Of a stretch of DNA of 64,000 bases, positions 34,707 through 43,228 are shown piece by piece; position 1 is the first letter of the stretch; every line of letters begins with the position of its first letter. Below the pieces are notes generated by a model. The model saw nothing but the letters and a program-made list of their open reading frames with translations. It ran no database searches and had not been told where the DNA came from. The position numbers and the translations under genes are program-made. The stretch comes from Marinimicrobium locisalis (GTDB taxonomy: Bacteria; Pseudomonadota; Gammaproteobacteria; Pseudomonadales; Cellvibrionaceae): contig NZ_JBDLLG010000023.1 of NCBI RefSeq assembly GCF_039822625.1, forward strand, positions 1-64,000, in the 5' to 3' direction.

Positions 34707-36149
34707 ATGATTCCAGTCATCGCCCTGGTGGGCCGCCCCAATGTGGGTAAATCCACGCTGTTCAATCGCCTGACCCACAGCCGAGATGCCTTGGTGGCTA
34801 ACCATGCGGGCCTCACGCGGGACCGCAAGTACGGCGAGGCCGAGGTGGACGGCCGCCGGTTTATGGTCATCGACACCGGTGGCATTAGCGGGGAAGAGGA
34901 GGGCATCGACAGTGCCATGGCGGGCCAGTCGCTGCTGGCCATCCAGGAAGCGGACGTGGTGCTCTTTATTCTCGATGCGCGCGCTGGCCTGACCGCCGCG
35001 GACGAAATGATTGCCCGGCACCTGCGGGTAGAGAATAAGAAAACCTACCTGGTCGCCAATAAAATCGACGGCGTGGACCCCGATCTGGCCCTGGCACCTT
35101 TTTATGAATTGGGGTTGGGGGAAATTTTCCCGACCACGGCCACCCACGGGCGGGGCGTGAAGTCGATGATGTCCGAGGTGGTGGAGCAGCTGCCGCCGCC
35201 CGAGGAGGAAGTGCCGCCACCGACTATTGAAGGGATCAAGATTGCCGTGGTGGGCCGCCCCAACGTGGGCAAGTCCACGCTGGTGAACCGAATGCTCGGG
35301 GAAGATCGGGTTGTGGTCTACGATCAGCCCGGCACCACCCGCGATAGCGTTTATATTCACTATGAAAGGCTCGAAAAACCCTACACTCTGATTGACACCG
35401 CCGGGGTGCGCCGCCGAAAGAACGTCTCCGAGTCGGTGGAGAAATTCTCCATCGTCAAAACCCTGCAGGCCATTGACGATGCTCACGTGGCCATTCTGGT
35501 AATGGACGCCAGCGAAGGGGTAGTGGATCAGGACCTGCACCTAATGGGCAGCGTGCTGGATGCCGGGCGGGGCCTGGTGGTTGCGCTCAATAAGTGGGAC
35601 GGGCTGGAAGACGGACACAAGCAGTACGTGCGCAGGGAGTTGGAACGCCGTCTGCGGTTTGTCGATTTTGCCAAAATCCACTTTATTTCCGCGCTTCACG
35701 GCACCGGGGTAGGGCACCTCTACGAATCCGTGGAAGGAGCCTACCGTTCGGCCACGGACAAGTTCTCCACCAACTTCCTCACCCGTATTCTACAGGACGC
35801 CGTGCGCGAGCATCAGCCGCCGATGATTAACGGCCGTCGCATCAAGCTGCGTTACGCCCACCCCGGTGGCCACAACCCGCCTATTATCGTGATTCACGGC
35901 AACCAGACCGCCGCCGTACCCAACCACTATGCCCGTTACCTGGAGAAAACCTTTCGCCAGGTGCTGGACCTGGAAGGTACGCCGGTGCGCATTGAGTTCA
36001 AGTCCAGCGAGAACCCCTTCGCTGATCGTAAGAAACCGAAAAACCAGGGTGGACGCGGGAAGAAAGCGTATGGAAAGCCTCAAGGCAAGCCACAAGGAAA
36101 GGATCAAGGCGGCCGTGGTAAGAACGGTAAAAGCGGGCGTCGTTCTTAA
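34707..36149 (+). CDS. der: ribosome biogenesis GTPase Der (EngA)
   Basis: Essential double-GTPase in 50S subunit assembly. The protein is 480 aa. The first GTPase domain has GRPNVGKS at about 8 and DTGG. The second has GRPNVGKS at about 183, DTAGVRRR and NKWD. A KH-like C-terminal domain (about 355-435) contains INGRRIKLRYAHPGGHNPP. The last 40 residues are a Gly/Lys/Gln-rich basic tail (GKPQGKPQGKDQGGRGKNGK) longer than in many relatives. This gene follows the bamB terminator and so has its own promoter. Confidence 0.96.
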   Translation: MIPVIALVGRPNVGKSTLFNRLTHSRDALVANHAGLTRDRKYGEAEVDGRRFMVIDTGGISGEEEGIDSAMAGQSLLAIQEADVVLFILDARAGLTAADEMIARHLRVENKKTYLVANKIDGVDPDLALAPFYELGLGEIFPTTATHGRGVKSMMSEVVEQLPPPEEEVPPPTIEGIKIAVVGRPNVGKSTLVNRMLGEDRVVVYDQPGTTRDSVYIHYERLEKPYTLIDTAGVRRRKNVSESVEKFSIVKTLQAIDDAHVAILVMDASEGVVDQDLHLMGSVLDAGRGLVVALNKWDGLEDGHKQYVRRELERRLRFVDFAKIHFISALHGTGVGHLYESVEGAYRSATDKFSTNFLTRILQDAVREHQPPMINGRRIKLRYAHPGGHNPPIIVIHGNQTAAVPNHYARYLEKTFRQVLDLEGTPVRIEFKSSENPFADRKKPKNQGGRGKKAYGKPQGKPQGKDQGGRGKNGKSGRRS

Positions 36150-36158
36150 GGCCGGCTC

Positions 36159-37052
36159 ATGAGCCATCTGCTCCTTATTGTCGTCTGTCTCGGGATTGGC
36201 CTGCTCTTGCAGCGGGCCAAGCGGATGCCGGCGGAGGCCGGTACGGCCCTTAATATTTACGTGCTTTACGTCGCCCTGCCGGCGATGATTCTCACCGAAA
36301 TTCCCAAACTCACGCTGGACCACAGGGCCCTGCTGCCGGTGATCAGCACCTGGGTGGTGATGACCTTCACTGCGCTTTTGGTGTGGGTGACGGCCCGTTG
36401 GCTGCGCTGGTCGCGTTCGGTGACCGGCGCCCTGATGTTGATCATTGTTTTGGGCAACACGTCGTTTGTGGGCATTCCGCTTATTCAGGCGCTGCTGCCC
36501 CCCGAGGCGTTGCCCTATGCCTTGCTCTATGATCAGGTTGGGACGGTAATCGCGCTTAACACCTACGCCGTTGTGGTGGCCGCCTGGTACAGCGGGCGGA
36601 ACACCTCGGCGAAACAAGTGGGCAAAACCATCGTCACCTTTCCGCCGTTGGTGGTATTGGCCATTGCCTTTTTGACCTTTCCCTTGGACTACCCCGAATG
36701 GTTGCGTTTCACCACCGCGCGCATCAGCGAGAGCCTGGTGCCGGTGGTGATGGTAGCCGTGGGGCTGCAGTGGCAACTAAAGCTCGACCGCGCGCACCTG
36801 GTGCCTTTGGGTGTGGGGTTGGGCTACAAGCTGGTGCTGATTCCCGCCGTGGTGTTTGCGGTGTTTGCGGTGGCCGGGCTCGACTCCGTCGCCGCCGATG
36901 CAGTCGCGCTACAGACGGCCATGCCCTCCATGATTTCCGCCGGCGTGGTCGCCATGGCACACGGGCTGGCCCCGCGTCTGGTGTCGACCGTGGTGGGGTA
37001 TGGTTTGCTCCTGTCCTTGATAACGGTTCCTCTCTGGAGTCAGCTGCTTTAA
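36159..37052 (+). CDS. AEC-family (auxin efflux carrier-like) permease
   Basis: Integral membrane transporter, 297 aa, about ten helices in two inverted halves. GNTSFVGIPLIQALLP (about 104) and QTAMPSMISAGVVAMAHG (about 252) are typical of the AEC family, which exports small carboxylates or other metabolites. The substrate cannot be told from sequence. It starts nine bases after der, so it is likely cotranscribed. A palindromic repeat follows. Confidence 0.85.
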   Translation: MSHLLLIVVCLGIGLLLQRAKRMPAEAGTALNIYVLYVALPAMILTEIPKLTLDHRALLPVISTWVVMTFTALLVWVTARWLRWSRSVTGALMLIIVLGNTSFVGIPLIQALLPPEALPYALLYDQVGTVIALNTYAVVVAAWYSGRNTSAKQVGKTIVTFPPLVVLAIAFLTFPLDYPEWLRFTTARISESLVPVVMVAVGLQWQLKLDRAHLVPLGVGLGYKLVLIPAVVFAVFAVAGLDSVAADAVALQTAMPSMISAGVVAMAHGLAPRLVSTVVGYGLLLSLITVPLWSQLL

Positions 37053-37139
37053 TGGCGGGTGCGCTTCGCTTACCGCGCCCTACGGGATGCTTATGGCTCG
37101 GTCACACGTAGGGCACGGTAAGCGAAGCGCACCTGCCGT
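37052..37139. repeat. REP-like palindrome between convergent genes
   Basis: Left arm GGCGGGTGCGCTTCGCTTAC, continuing to GCGCCCTACG, and right arm CGTAGGGCACGGTAAGCGAA, continuing to GCGCACCTGCCG, form a near-perfect inverted repeat of about 31 bases per arm. It lies just after the AEC gene stop. The core is shared with the copies at 21604 and 39943. Confidence 0.8.
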
Positions 37140-37172
37140 TGATGGTCGGGCAACCGCTTCCTTGGTGACATT

Positions 37173-37210
37173 GATGGCGGGTGCGCTGCACTTACCAAGC
37201 CCTACGGGGT
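37173..37210. repeat. half copy of the same palindromic repeat
   Basis: ATGGCGGGTGCGCTGCACTT continuing to AAGCCCTACGGGG repeats the left arm of the adjacent element with several differences and no right arm. It is a solo or decayed copy at the 3' end of thiG. Confidence 0.6.
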
Positions 37211-37244
37211 GTATGGGCGACATCCTATCGCCCGCCACACATGT

Positions 37245-38036
37245 TTACGATTGATGCCAGAACGGTTGGCCGATGGTGGGCGTGCTCGGGCTCGCGGTCT
37301 GGCGTCGTTCCATCAGCCCGGCGTGGTACGCTTTGCGGCCGGCATCAATGGCATCGGCAAAGGCTTCCGCCATTAGCGGTGGCTCGTGCGCTTTGGCCAC
37401 GGCGGTATTCAACAAAATGCCGTCGAACCCCATTTCCATCGCTTCGGCCGCCTGCGATGGGGCGCCCAGCCCGGCATCAATAATCATCGGTACGTTGGGC
37501 AAGCGCTCTCTTAGCGTGCGCAGGTTGTAGCGATTCAACAGTCCCTGCCCGGTGCCGATGGGGGACCCCCAGGGCATCAACACCTCGCAGCCCACATCCA
37601 GCAACCGCTGGCCCACGATCAAATCGTCGGTGCAGTAGGGCAGAACTTTAAAGCCTTTTTTGGTCAGTTCATCCGCGGCTTCCACCAGTCCGAAAGGGTC
37701 CGGTTGCAGATTGTAGTCATCGCCCACCACTTCGAGTTTGATCCAAGGGGTATCGAACATTTCTCGGGACATTTCCGCCAGCGTCACCGCCTCTTTCACC
37801 GACTTACAGCCGGCGGTATTGGGGAGCAATTTGCAGCCACTGGCCCTAATATATTGCCAGAAGGCATCGCCACTGCGATCTCCGGGGTTCTGCCGGCGCA
37901 GCCCCAGGGTAACGATGTCGCAGCGCGAGGCTTGCAGCGCATCGCGCATAATCGTGGGCGAGGTGTATAGCGCCGTGCCCAACAGGAAACGGCTATCGAA
38001 CGTTTCGCCGTAAAGCGTTAAAGAATCGCGGCTCAT
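37245..38036 (-). CDS. thiG: thiazole synthase ThiG
   Basis: Builds the thiazole phosphate of thiamin from DXP, dehydroglycine and ThiS-thiocarboxylate. The protein is 263 aa. It opens LTLYGETFDSRFLLGTALY, with LPNTAGCKSVKEAV (about 73), the Schiff-base Lys in WIKLEVVGDD (about 97), MPWGSPIGTGQGL (about 160) and DAGLGAPSQAAEAMEMGFDG (about 187). The start ATG (38036) directly abuts the thiS stop. The tail of about 15 residues (TASPSTPTIGQPFWHQS) extends beyond the usual end. Confidence 0.96.
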   Translation of the reverse strand: MSRDSLTLYGETFDSRFLLGTALYTSPTIMRDALQASRCDIVTLGLRRQNPGDRSGDAFWQYIRASGCKLLPNTAGCKSVKEAVTLAEMSREMFDTPWIKLEVVGDDYNLQPDPFGLVEAADELTKKGFKVLPYCTDDLIVGQRLLDVGCEVLMPWGSPIGTGQGLLNRYNLRTLRERLPNVPMIIDAGLGAPSQAAEAMEMGFDGILLNTAVAKAHEPPLMAEAFADAIDAGRKAYHAGLMERRQTASPSTPTIGQPFWHQS

Positions 38037-38240
38037 TTAACCTCCTCCCACCGGTTTGACGATGTCCAGATGATCGCCCTCCTGCAAAGTGATATCCCCG
38101 TAACGGGAACGGGGCACGAACTCCCCGTTAATCGCCACGGCGAGTTTCTGGTCGCCATACTCCCACTGCTTCAACGCTTCGCTCAGAAGCGTTTTATCAG
38201 AGAGCTCGGCGGGTTCGTTGTTCAGGCTAACATTAATCAT
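38037..38240 (-). CDS. thiS: sulfur carrier protein ThiS
   Basis: Ubiquitin-like carrier whose C-terminal glycine becomes a thiocarboxylate and donates sulfur to ThiG. The protein is 67 aa from the ATG at 38240 (MINVSLNNEPAEL). It ends IVKPVGGG, so the required terminal Gly-Gly is intact. It overlaps the end of thiO by eight bases; a longer frame to 38312 lies inside thiO and is rejected. Confidence 0.93.
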   Translation of the reverse strand: MINVSLNNEPAELSDKTLLSEALKQWEYGDQKLAVAINGEFVPRSRYGDITLQEGDHLDIVKPVGGG

Positions 38241-39396
38241 GTGCGGGCTCTTTCGATAAAGGCTCTTGCGATAAAGGCTCTGAAGATAAATGTCCCGCCC
38301 CTTGGGAGGCATTGGGAATCGGACGCTGTAAGAACCTCGCGAAGGGCGTATCCTCCTCGCCGGCGATCTCGGCCAGCACTTGTTTTACCACCGCCGGGGC
38401 CAATAAATACCCGTGGCGAAACAAACCGTTGACGGTGATCAAGCCCTCCGTCGTTTCAATATGCGGGTTGTTGTCCAGATACGTGGGCCGCAAGTTGACG
38501 GGTTGTTCGAGGATGCGCGCCTCGGCAAAGGCCGGGGAGAGCGTGTAGAGGGCGCTGCCCAGTTCCAGAGAGGACTGCAAAGACATGGGCGAGCGGTCCT
38601 CGCTTTCGATTTGAGTGGCGCCGATCACAAAACGGTGGTCGGGTTTTGGGACAATGTATAGCTGGTAGCGTGGGTGCATCAACCGCACCGGACGGTGTAA
38701 AACAATCTCCCGGGTGTGAACGTGAAGCACTTCCCCTCGTACACCGCGCACGGCGGGTTGTTGAGGCTTGGCGCCCACCCCTCGGCAATCAATTACCCGA
38801 TCAAAACGGTACTGTTGGCCGGCGCTGTACAGTATTCCCTCGTCCACATTGACGGGGCATTCAAAGTGGCAGTCGCCGCCGAGTCGCTCGATTGTGGTTA
38901 ATAGTTGACTCAACAGCTCGCGGTTGTTGAGAAACCCTTCAGCCTCCAGTAGCAGGCCACGCTGGAAACGGTCGCTCAAATCCGGCTCCAGATCATGCAG
39001 TTCCGGGCGAGTCACCCATTGGTAACCGTCGGCGGTTTCGGTCACGTATTGAAGCTCCCGGTGGAACTGCGAGAGCTCCGCTTCATCCTGTGGGTGTGAG
39101 ACCACCAAACTGCCTTGCTGGTGCCATAAGGTGTGTTCACTCTCTAACTGGTTAACCCACAGCGGCCATTGGGCGAGGGCAAACAGCCCCATATCGTAAA
39201 CCGGACGTTCGGACACCACCGCCTCGCTCAGCGGGGCCACCATGCCGGCGGCGGTCCAGGCGGCGGAGTCAACGCCCGCCCGTGTGCCGGCGTCAAACAG
39301 GCTGACACGGTGGCCGCGAAGCAATAGTTGCCAAGCCAGGAGGCGGCCGAGCAGCCCGGCGCCGGCAATGCCGATGGATTCAGTTTCGTTGCCCAT
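38233..39396 (-). CDS. thiO: glycine oxidase ThiO
   Basis: FAD enzyme that oxidises glycine to iminoglycine for ThiG (the aerobic alternative to ThiH). The protein is 387 aa. It has the dinucleotide motif GIAGAGLLGRLLAWQL (about 8-23), AGVDSAAWTAAGMVAPLSE, the mid-protein VIDCRGVGAKP and the C-terminal GLITVNGLFRHGYLLAPA. The ATG at 39396 follows GAGAGG. The C-terminus carries a short SEPLSQEPLSKEP repeat made by 16-base tandem repeats that overlap the thiS start. It is the first gene of the TPP-controlled thiO-thiS-thiG operon. Confidence 0.93.
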   Translation of the reverse strand: MGNETESIGIAGAGLLGRLLAWQLLLRGHRVSLFDAGTRAGVDSAAWTAAGMVAPLSEAVVSERPVYDMGLFALAQWPLWVNQLESEHTLWHQQGSLVVSHPQDEAELSQFHRELQYVTETADGYQWVTRPELHDLEPDLSDRFQRGLLLEAEGFLNNRELLSQLLTTIERLGGDCHFECPVNVDEGILYSAGQQYRFDRVIDCRGVGAKPQQPAVRGVRGEVLHVHTREIVLHRPVRLMHPRYQLYIVPKPDHRFVIGATQIESEDRSPMSLQSSLELGSALYTLSPAFAEARILEQPVNLRPTYLDNNPHIETTEGLITVNGLFRHGYLLAPAVVKQVLAEIAGEEDTPFARFLQRPIPNASQGAGHLSSEPLSQEPLSKEPAHD

Positions 39397-39411
39397 AAGA
39401 CCTCTCTAGCG

Positions 39412-39486
39412 CTATTGAAGATGGCGAGAGATCAGGCGATTAAAGCAGGGGAAGCGGTAAAGGGGCCTATTGGATTGGCCGGACAT
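39412..39486 (-). CDS. 24-codon ORF between TPP riboswitch and thiO
   Basis: Starts ATG at 39486 directly behind GGAGGAAACAAGC, the 3' strand of the TPP aptamer, and ends TAG at 39412, 15 bases before thiO. It reads MSGQSNRPLYRFPCFNRLIS and four more residues. It has no recognisable family. It could be a translated leader whose ribosome site is masked by TPP binding, or a coincidence. Confidence 0.35.
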   Translation of the reverse strand: MSGQSNRPLYRFPCFNRLISRHLQ

Positions 39487-39488
39487 GC

Positions 39489-39583
39489 TTGTTTCCTCCG
39501 CAGGCATCAACCTGATCAGGTTCAACGGGTTTCGGTTTTTCCGATCTCAGCCTATGACGCAATTCGCGTGAGGCACCCCGACA
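39489..39583 (-). promoter_or_regulatory. TPP (THI-box) riboswitch
   Basis: On the minus strand the conserved elements appear in order: GGGGTGCC, then GGCTGAGA, an AAACCC loop-stem, TTGAACCTGATC(A)GGTT, ATGCCTGCGGAGGAAAC. These are the standard pyrimidine- and pyrophosphate-sensing helices of the thiamin pyrophosphate aptamer. It lies about 95 bases before thiO and should lower thiO-thiS-thiG expression when TPP is plentiful, probably by hiding a ribosome site (GGAGGAAA) since no terminator hairpin with T-run is seen. Confidence 0.93.
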
Positions 39584-39651
39584 AGTCACTCAATAGTAAC
39601 GAGAGCGGATGATAGAATCAATGGCACTACACGGAGATTAAGGAGTACCCC

Positions 39652-39930
39652 ATGGCGAAACCGAGAATTGAAATCGAATTTTGTACCCAGTGCCGTTGGC
39701 TGTTGCGAGCGGCCTGGCTCGCGCAGGAGCTGTTGAGCACCTTTGATGGCGGTGAACTGGGCGAAGTGGCCCTGATGCCGGGCACCGGTGGAATTTTCGA
39801 AATCCGGTGCGACGGCGAATTGTTGTGGTCCCGCAAGGCGGAGGGGCGGTTTCCCGAGGCGAAGGAGGTGAAGCAGTTGGTGCGGGACAGAGTGGAGCCG
39901 GAGAGGGACCTTGGGCACAGTGACCGGTGA
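39652..39930 (+). CDS. Rdx family (SelW/SelT/SelH-like) thioredoxin-fold protein
   Basis: 92 aa. It has the Rdx-type CxxC motif in EIEFCTQCRWLLRAAWLAQE (about 10-13) and a GTGGIFEI strand followed by DGELLWSRKAEGRFPEAKEV, the pattern of bacterial SelW-like proteins in which Cys replaces selenocysteine. Its redox role is undefined. A strong AAGGAGT precedes the ATG. It is monocistronic, between the TPP riboswitch (divergent) and xseA (convergent). Confidence 0.88.
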   Translation: MAKPRIEIEFCTQCRWLLRAAWLAQELLSTFDGGELGEVALMPGTGGIFEIRCDGELLWSRKAEGRFPEAKEVKQLVRDRVEPERDLGHSDR

Positions 39931-39942
39931 TGAAATATTGGT

Positions 39943-40024
39943 AGGTGGCGCTTCGCTTACCTACCCTACGCCATACGCAGTCCGTCACGGTTCCGTAGGG
40001 TAGGTAAGCGAAGCGCCACCTACC
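39943..40024. repeat. REP-like palindrome between convergent genes
   Basis: TAGGTGGCGCTTCGCTTACC, continuing to TACCCTACG, and its inverse CGTAGGGTAGGTAAGCGAAG, continuing to CGCCACCTA, match almost perfectly (about 29 bases per arm, loop about 23). It separates the stops of the Rdx gene and xseA, as the copy at 37052 separates AEC and thiG. Confidence 0.85.
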
Positions 40025-40036
40025 ATTGAAGCGCCA

Positions 40037-41383
40037 TTAGCCCTCCACTCGGCTCAAAATCTCTCCCTTCGCGACCCGCGTACGAATCCGGTCTCCGGCC
40101 TTCACCTGCGCCGCATCGCGAATCACCTCGCCCGCCTCGCCATGCACAATCGCGTAGCCGCGCTCCAGGGTGTTCAACGGACTCACACTCTGCAACATCC
40201 GTCCCGCCTCACCCAGGCGCTGGCGCTGCTGCTTGAGGGTCTGTTGCATCTGCCGGTTCAGGCGTTCGCGTTGCTGCTCTACCTGAAGCCGCCATTGGCG
40301 CAGGCGGGGTTCGGGTCGCTGCGCTTTTTGTCGGGCCGCCAGGCTGGCCACTCGCTGGTGTGCGCTGGCAAGGCGTTGACGCATTATTTGGTTCAGCCGC
40401 AACTCCAGGCCGTCCAGTCGCTGGCTTTGCTGCTGCAGGCGCTCCCCCGGATGGCGAAGCCGCTTTCCCAAATGCTGTGCGTGTTGGTGTTCCGCCCGAA
40501 GGCGCCGTTGCATCAGTTGTGTCAGGCGCTGGGCGTAACCTCGGAACTGGCCAAGCCACTCACTCGCGTCCGGTACCACTAGCTCCGCGGCGGCAGAGGG
40601 GGTGGGTGCGCGCAGGTCCGCCACAAAGTCGGCGATGGTGAAGTCCACCTCGTGACCGACGGCACTGACTACCGGTACCTCGCTGCTGACAATCGCCCGG
40701 GCGACCATTTCTTCATTAAAGGGCCACAGGTCCTCCAGTGAGCCGCCACCCCGGCCCACAATCAACACATCGAAAAGCCCCGCCCGGTTCGCCAGCTCGA
40801 ACGCCTGAACAATCGCCGGAGCAGCCTCTTTGCCTTGAACCGGCACGGGGAGCAATGTCACGGGAATGCTCGGAAAACGCCGCTTGAGAACCGTCAGAAT
40901 ATCGCGGATGGCCGCACCGGTGCCGGAGGTGATTACCCCGATGTGTTGGGGCAGGGCGGGTAGGGGGCGCTTGCGCGCCTCATCGAACAGACCCTCCTGA
41001 AGCAACTTCTCCTTCAGGGCCTCGAAGGCCCGCTGGAGGGCGCCGTGCCCGGCCTCTTCCATGTGTTCGGCTATTAACTGATAGTCGCCCCGGTTCTCGT
41101 ACAGGCTCACTCGGGCCCGCACCAGTACCTGCTGACCCTGTTGGGGCTGAAAGCGCACCTGCTGGTTGCGCCCGCGAAACATGGCGCAACGTACCTGGGC
41201 GTTGTCGTCTTTCAGCGTGAAGTACCAGTGGCCGGAGGAAGGCCGGGCGATATTGGAAATTTCACCCTCCACCCAGATTAACGGCAGGTGGGTTTCCAGC
41301 AACTGCTTGGCGCGCCGGTTCAGCTGGCTGACGCTGAGCACTTGGCGTTCGCGGCTCGGGGAATTGAAGTCATCGTTAAACAT
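40037..41383 (-). CDS. xseA: exodeoxyribonuclease VII large subunit
   Basis: Catalytic subunit of ExoVII, a single-strand DNA exonuclease. The protein is 448 aa from the ATG at 41383 (MFNDDFNSPSRERQVLSVSQ). It has an N-terminal OB fold (about 15-115) with LPLIWVEGEISNI and GHWYFTLKDDNAQVRCAMF, a central catalytic region (about 130-310) with ITSGTGAAIRDIL and GRGGGSLEDLWPFNEE, and a long Gln/Arg-rich coiled coil (about 290-400). An upstream extension to 41440 lacks conservation. A TATAAT ends only seven bases before the ATG, so the transcript may be nearly leaderless. Confidence 0.94.
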   Translation of the reverse strand: MFNDDFNSPSRERQVLSVSQLNRRAKQLLETHLPLIWVEGEISNIARPSSGHWYFTLKDDNAQVRCAMFRGRNQQVRFQPQQGQQVLVRARVSLYENRGDYQLIAEHMEEAGHGALQRAFEALKEKLLQEGLFDEARKRPLPALPQHIGVITSGTGAAIRDILTVLKRRFPSIPVTLLPVPVQGKEAAPAIVQAFELANRAGLFDVLIVGRGGGSLEDLWPFNEEMVARAIVSSEVPVVSAVGHEVDFTIADFVADLRAPTPSAAAELVVPDASEWLGQFRGYAQRLTQLMQRRLRAEHQHAQHLGKRLRHPGERLQQQSQRLDGLELRLNQIMRQRLASAHQRVASLAARQKAQRPEPRLRQWRLQVEQQRERLNRQMQQTLKQQRQRLGEAGRMLQSVSPLNTLERGYAIVHGEAGEVIRDAAQVKAGDRIRTRVAKGEILSRVEG

Positions 41384-41431
41384 GACGGCATTATACTCTG
41401 CCCGAACTCCCTTTTGGTGGGTGTTTGGCAG

Positions 41432-41461
41432 TTTACCCAAACCCCTCCTAGCGGTTATAAT
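41432..41461 (+). promoter_or_regulatory. guaB promoter
   Basis: TTTACC (41432-41437), 18-base spacer, TATAAT (41456-41461), about 90 bases before the guaB ATG. The divergent xseA promoter lies just to the left. Confidence 0.6.
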
Positions 41462-41552
41462 TGACGGTTTACTTTAAGACCCTCCTGTTAAGTCTCCGCA
41501 CCCGTTGGTGCATTGGCCAGAGGGTCGTTACTTAGGATGGAAGGTTGGCTGT

Positions 41553-43025
<1,473 letters not shown>

Positions 43026-43084
43026 ACACAACCCGTAGACGCATGGGGCTCTGATCGATTTTGGGGTCCCACCAAAGGTAGGTT

Positions 43085-43188
43085 CGGTATGGGGTCCACC
43101 GGTTGAAGACTCTCTGAGGCAAGGATGCCGATGAGAAGCCCCCAAGGACGGGTTCACGGCGGGTCTTCAACCGGTGGACCCCATACCG
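43085..43188. repeat. palindromic element in the guaB-guaA spacer
   Basis: Perfect 26-base inverted arms (43085-43110 and 43163-43188) enclose 52 bases that contain AGGATGCCGATGAGAAGCCC. Flanking bases (TTTTGGGG on the left, CTCCAAAA on the right) extend the stem imperfectly to about 43056-43212. It has no coding capacity. The layout suggests a MITE or REP-type insertion that now forms a large hairpin in the guaBA transcript. Confidence 0.75.
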
Positions 43189-43228
43189 GACCGGCTACAA
43201 AGCTCCAAAACCGAAAGCAAGAGCCCCC

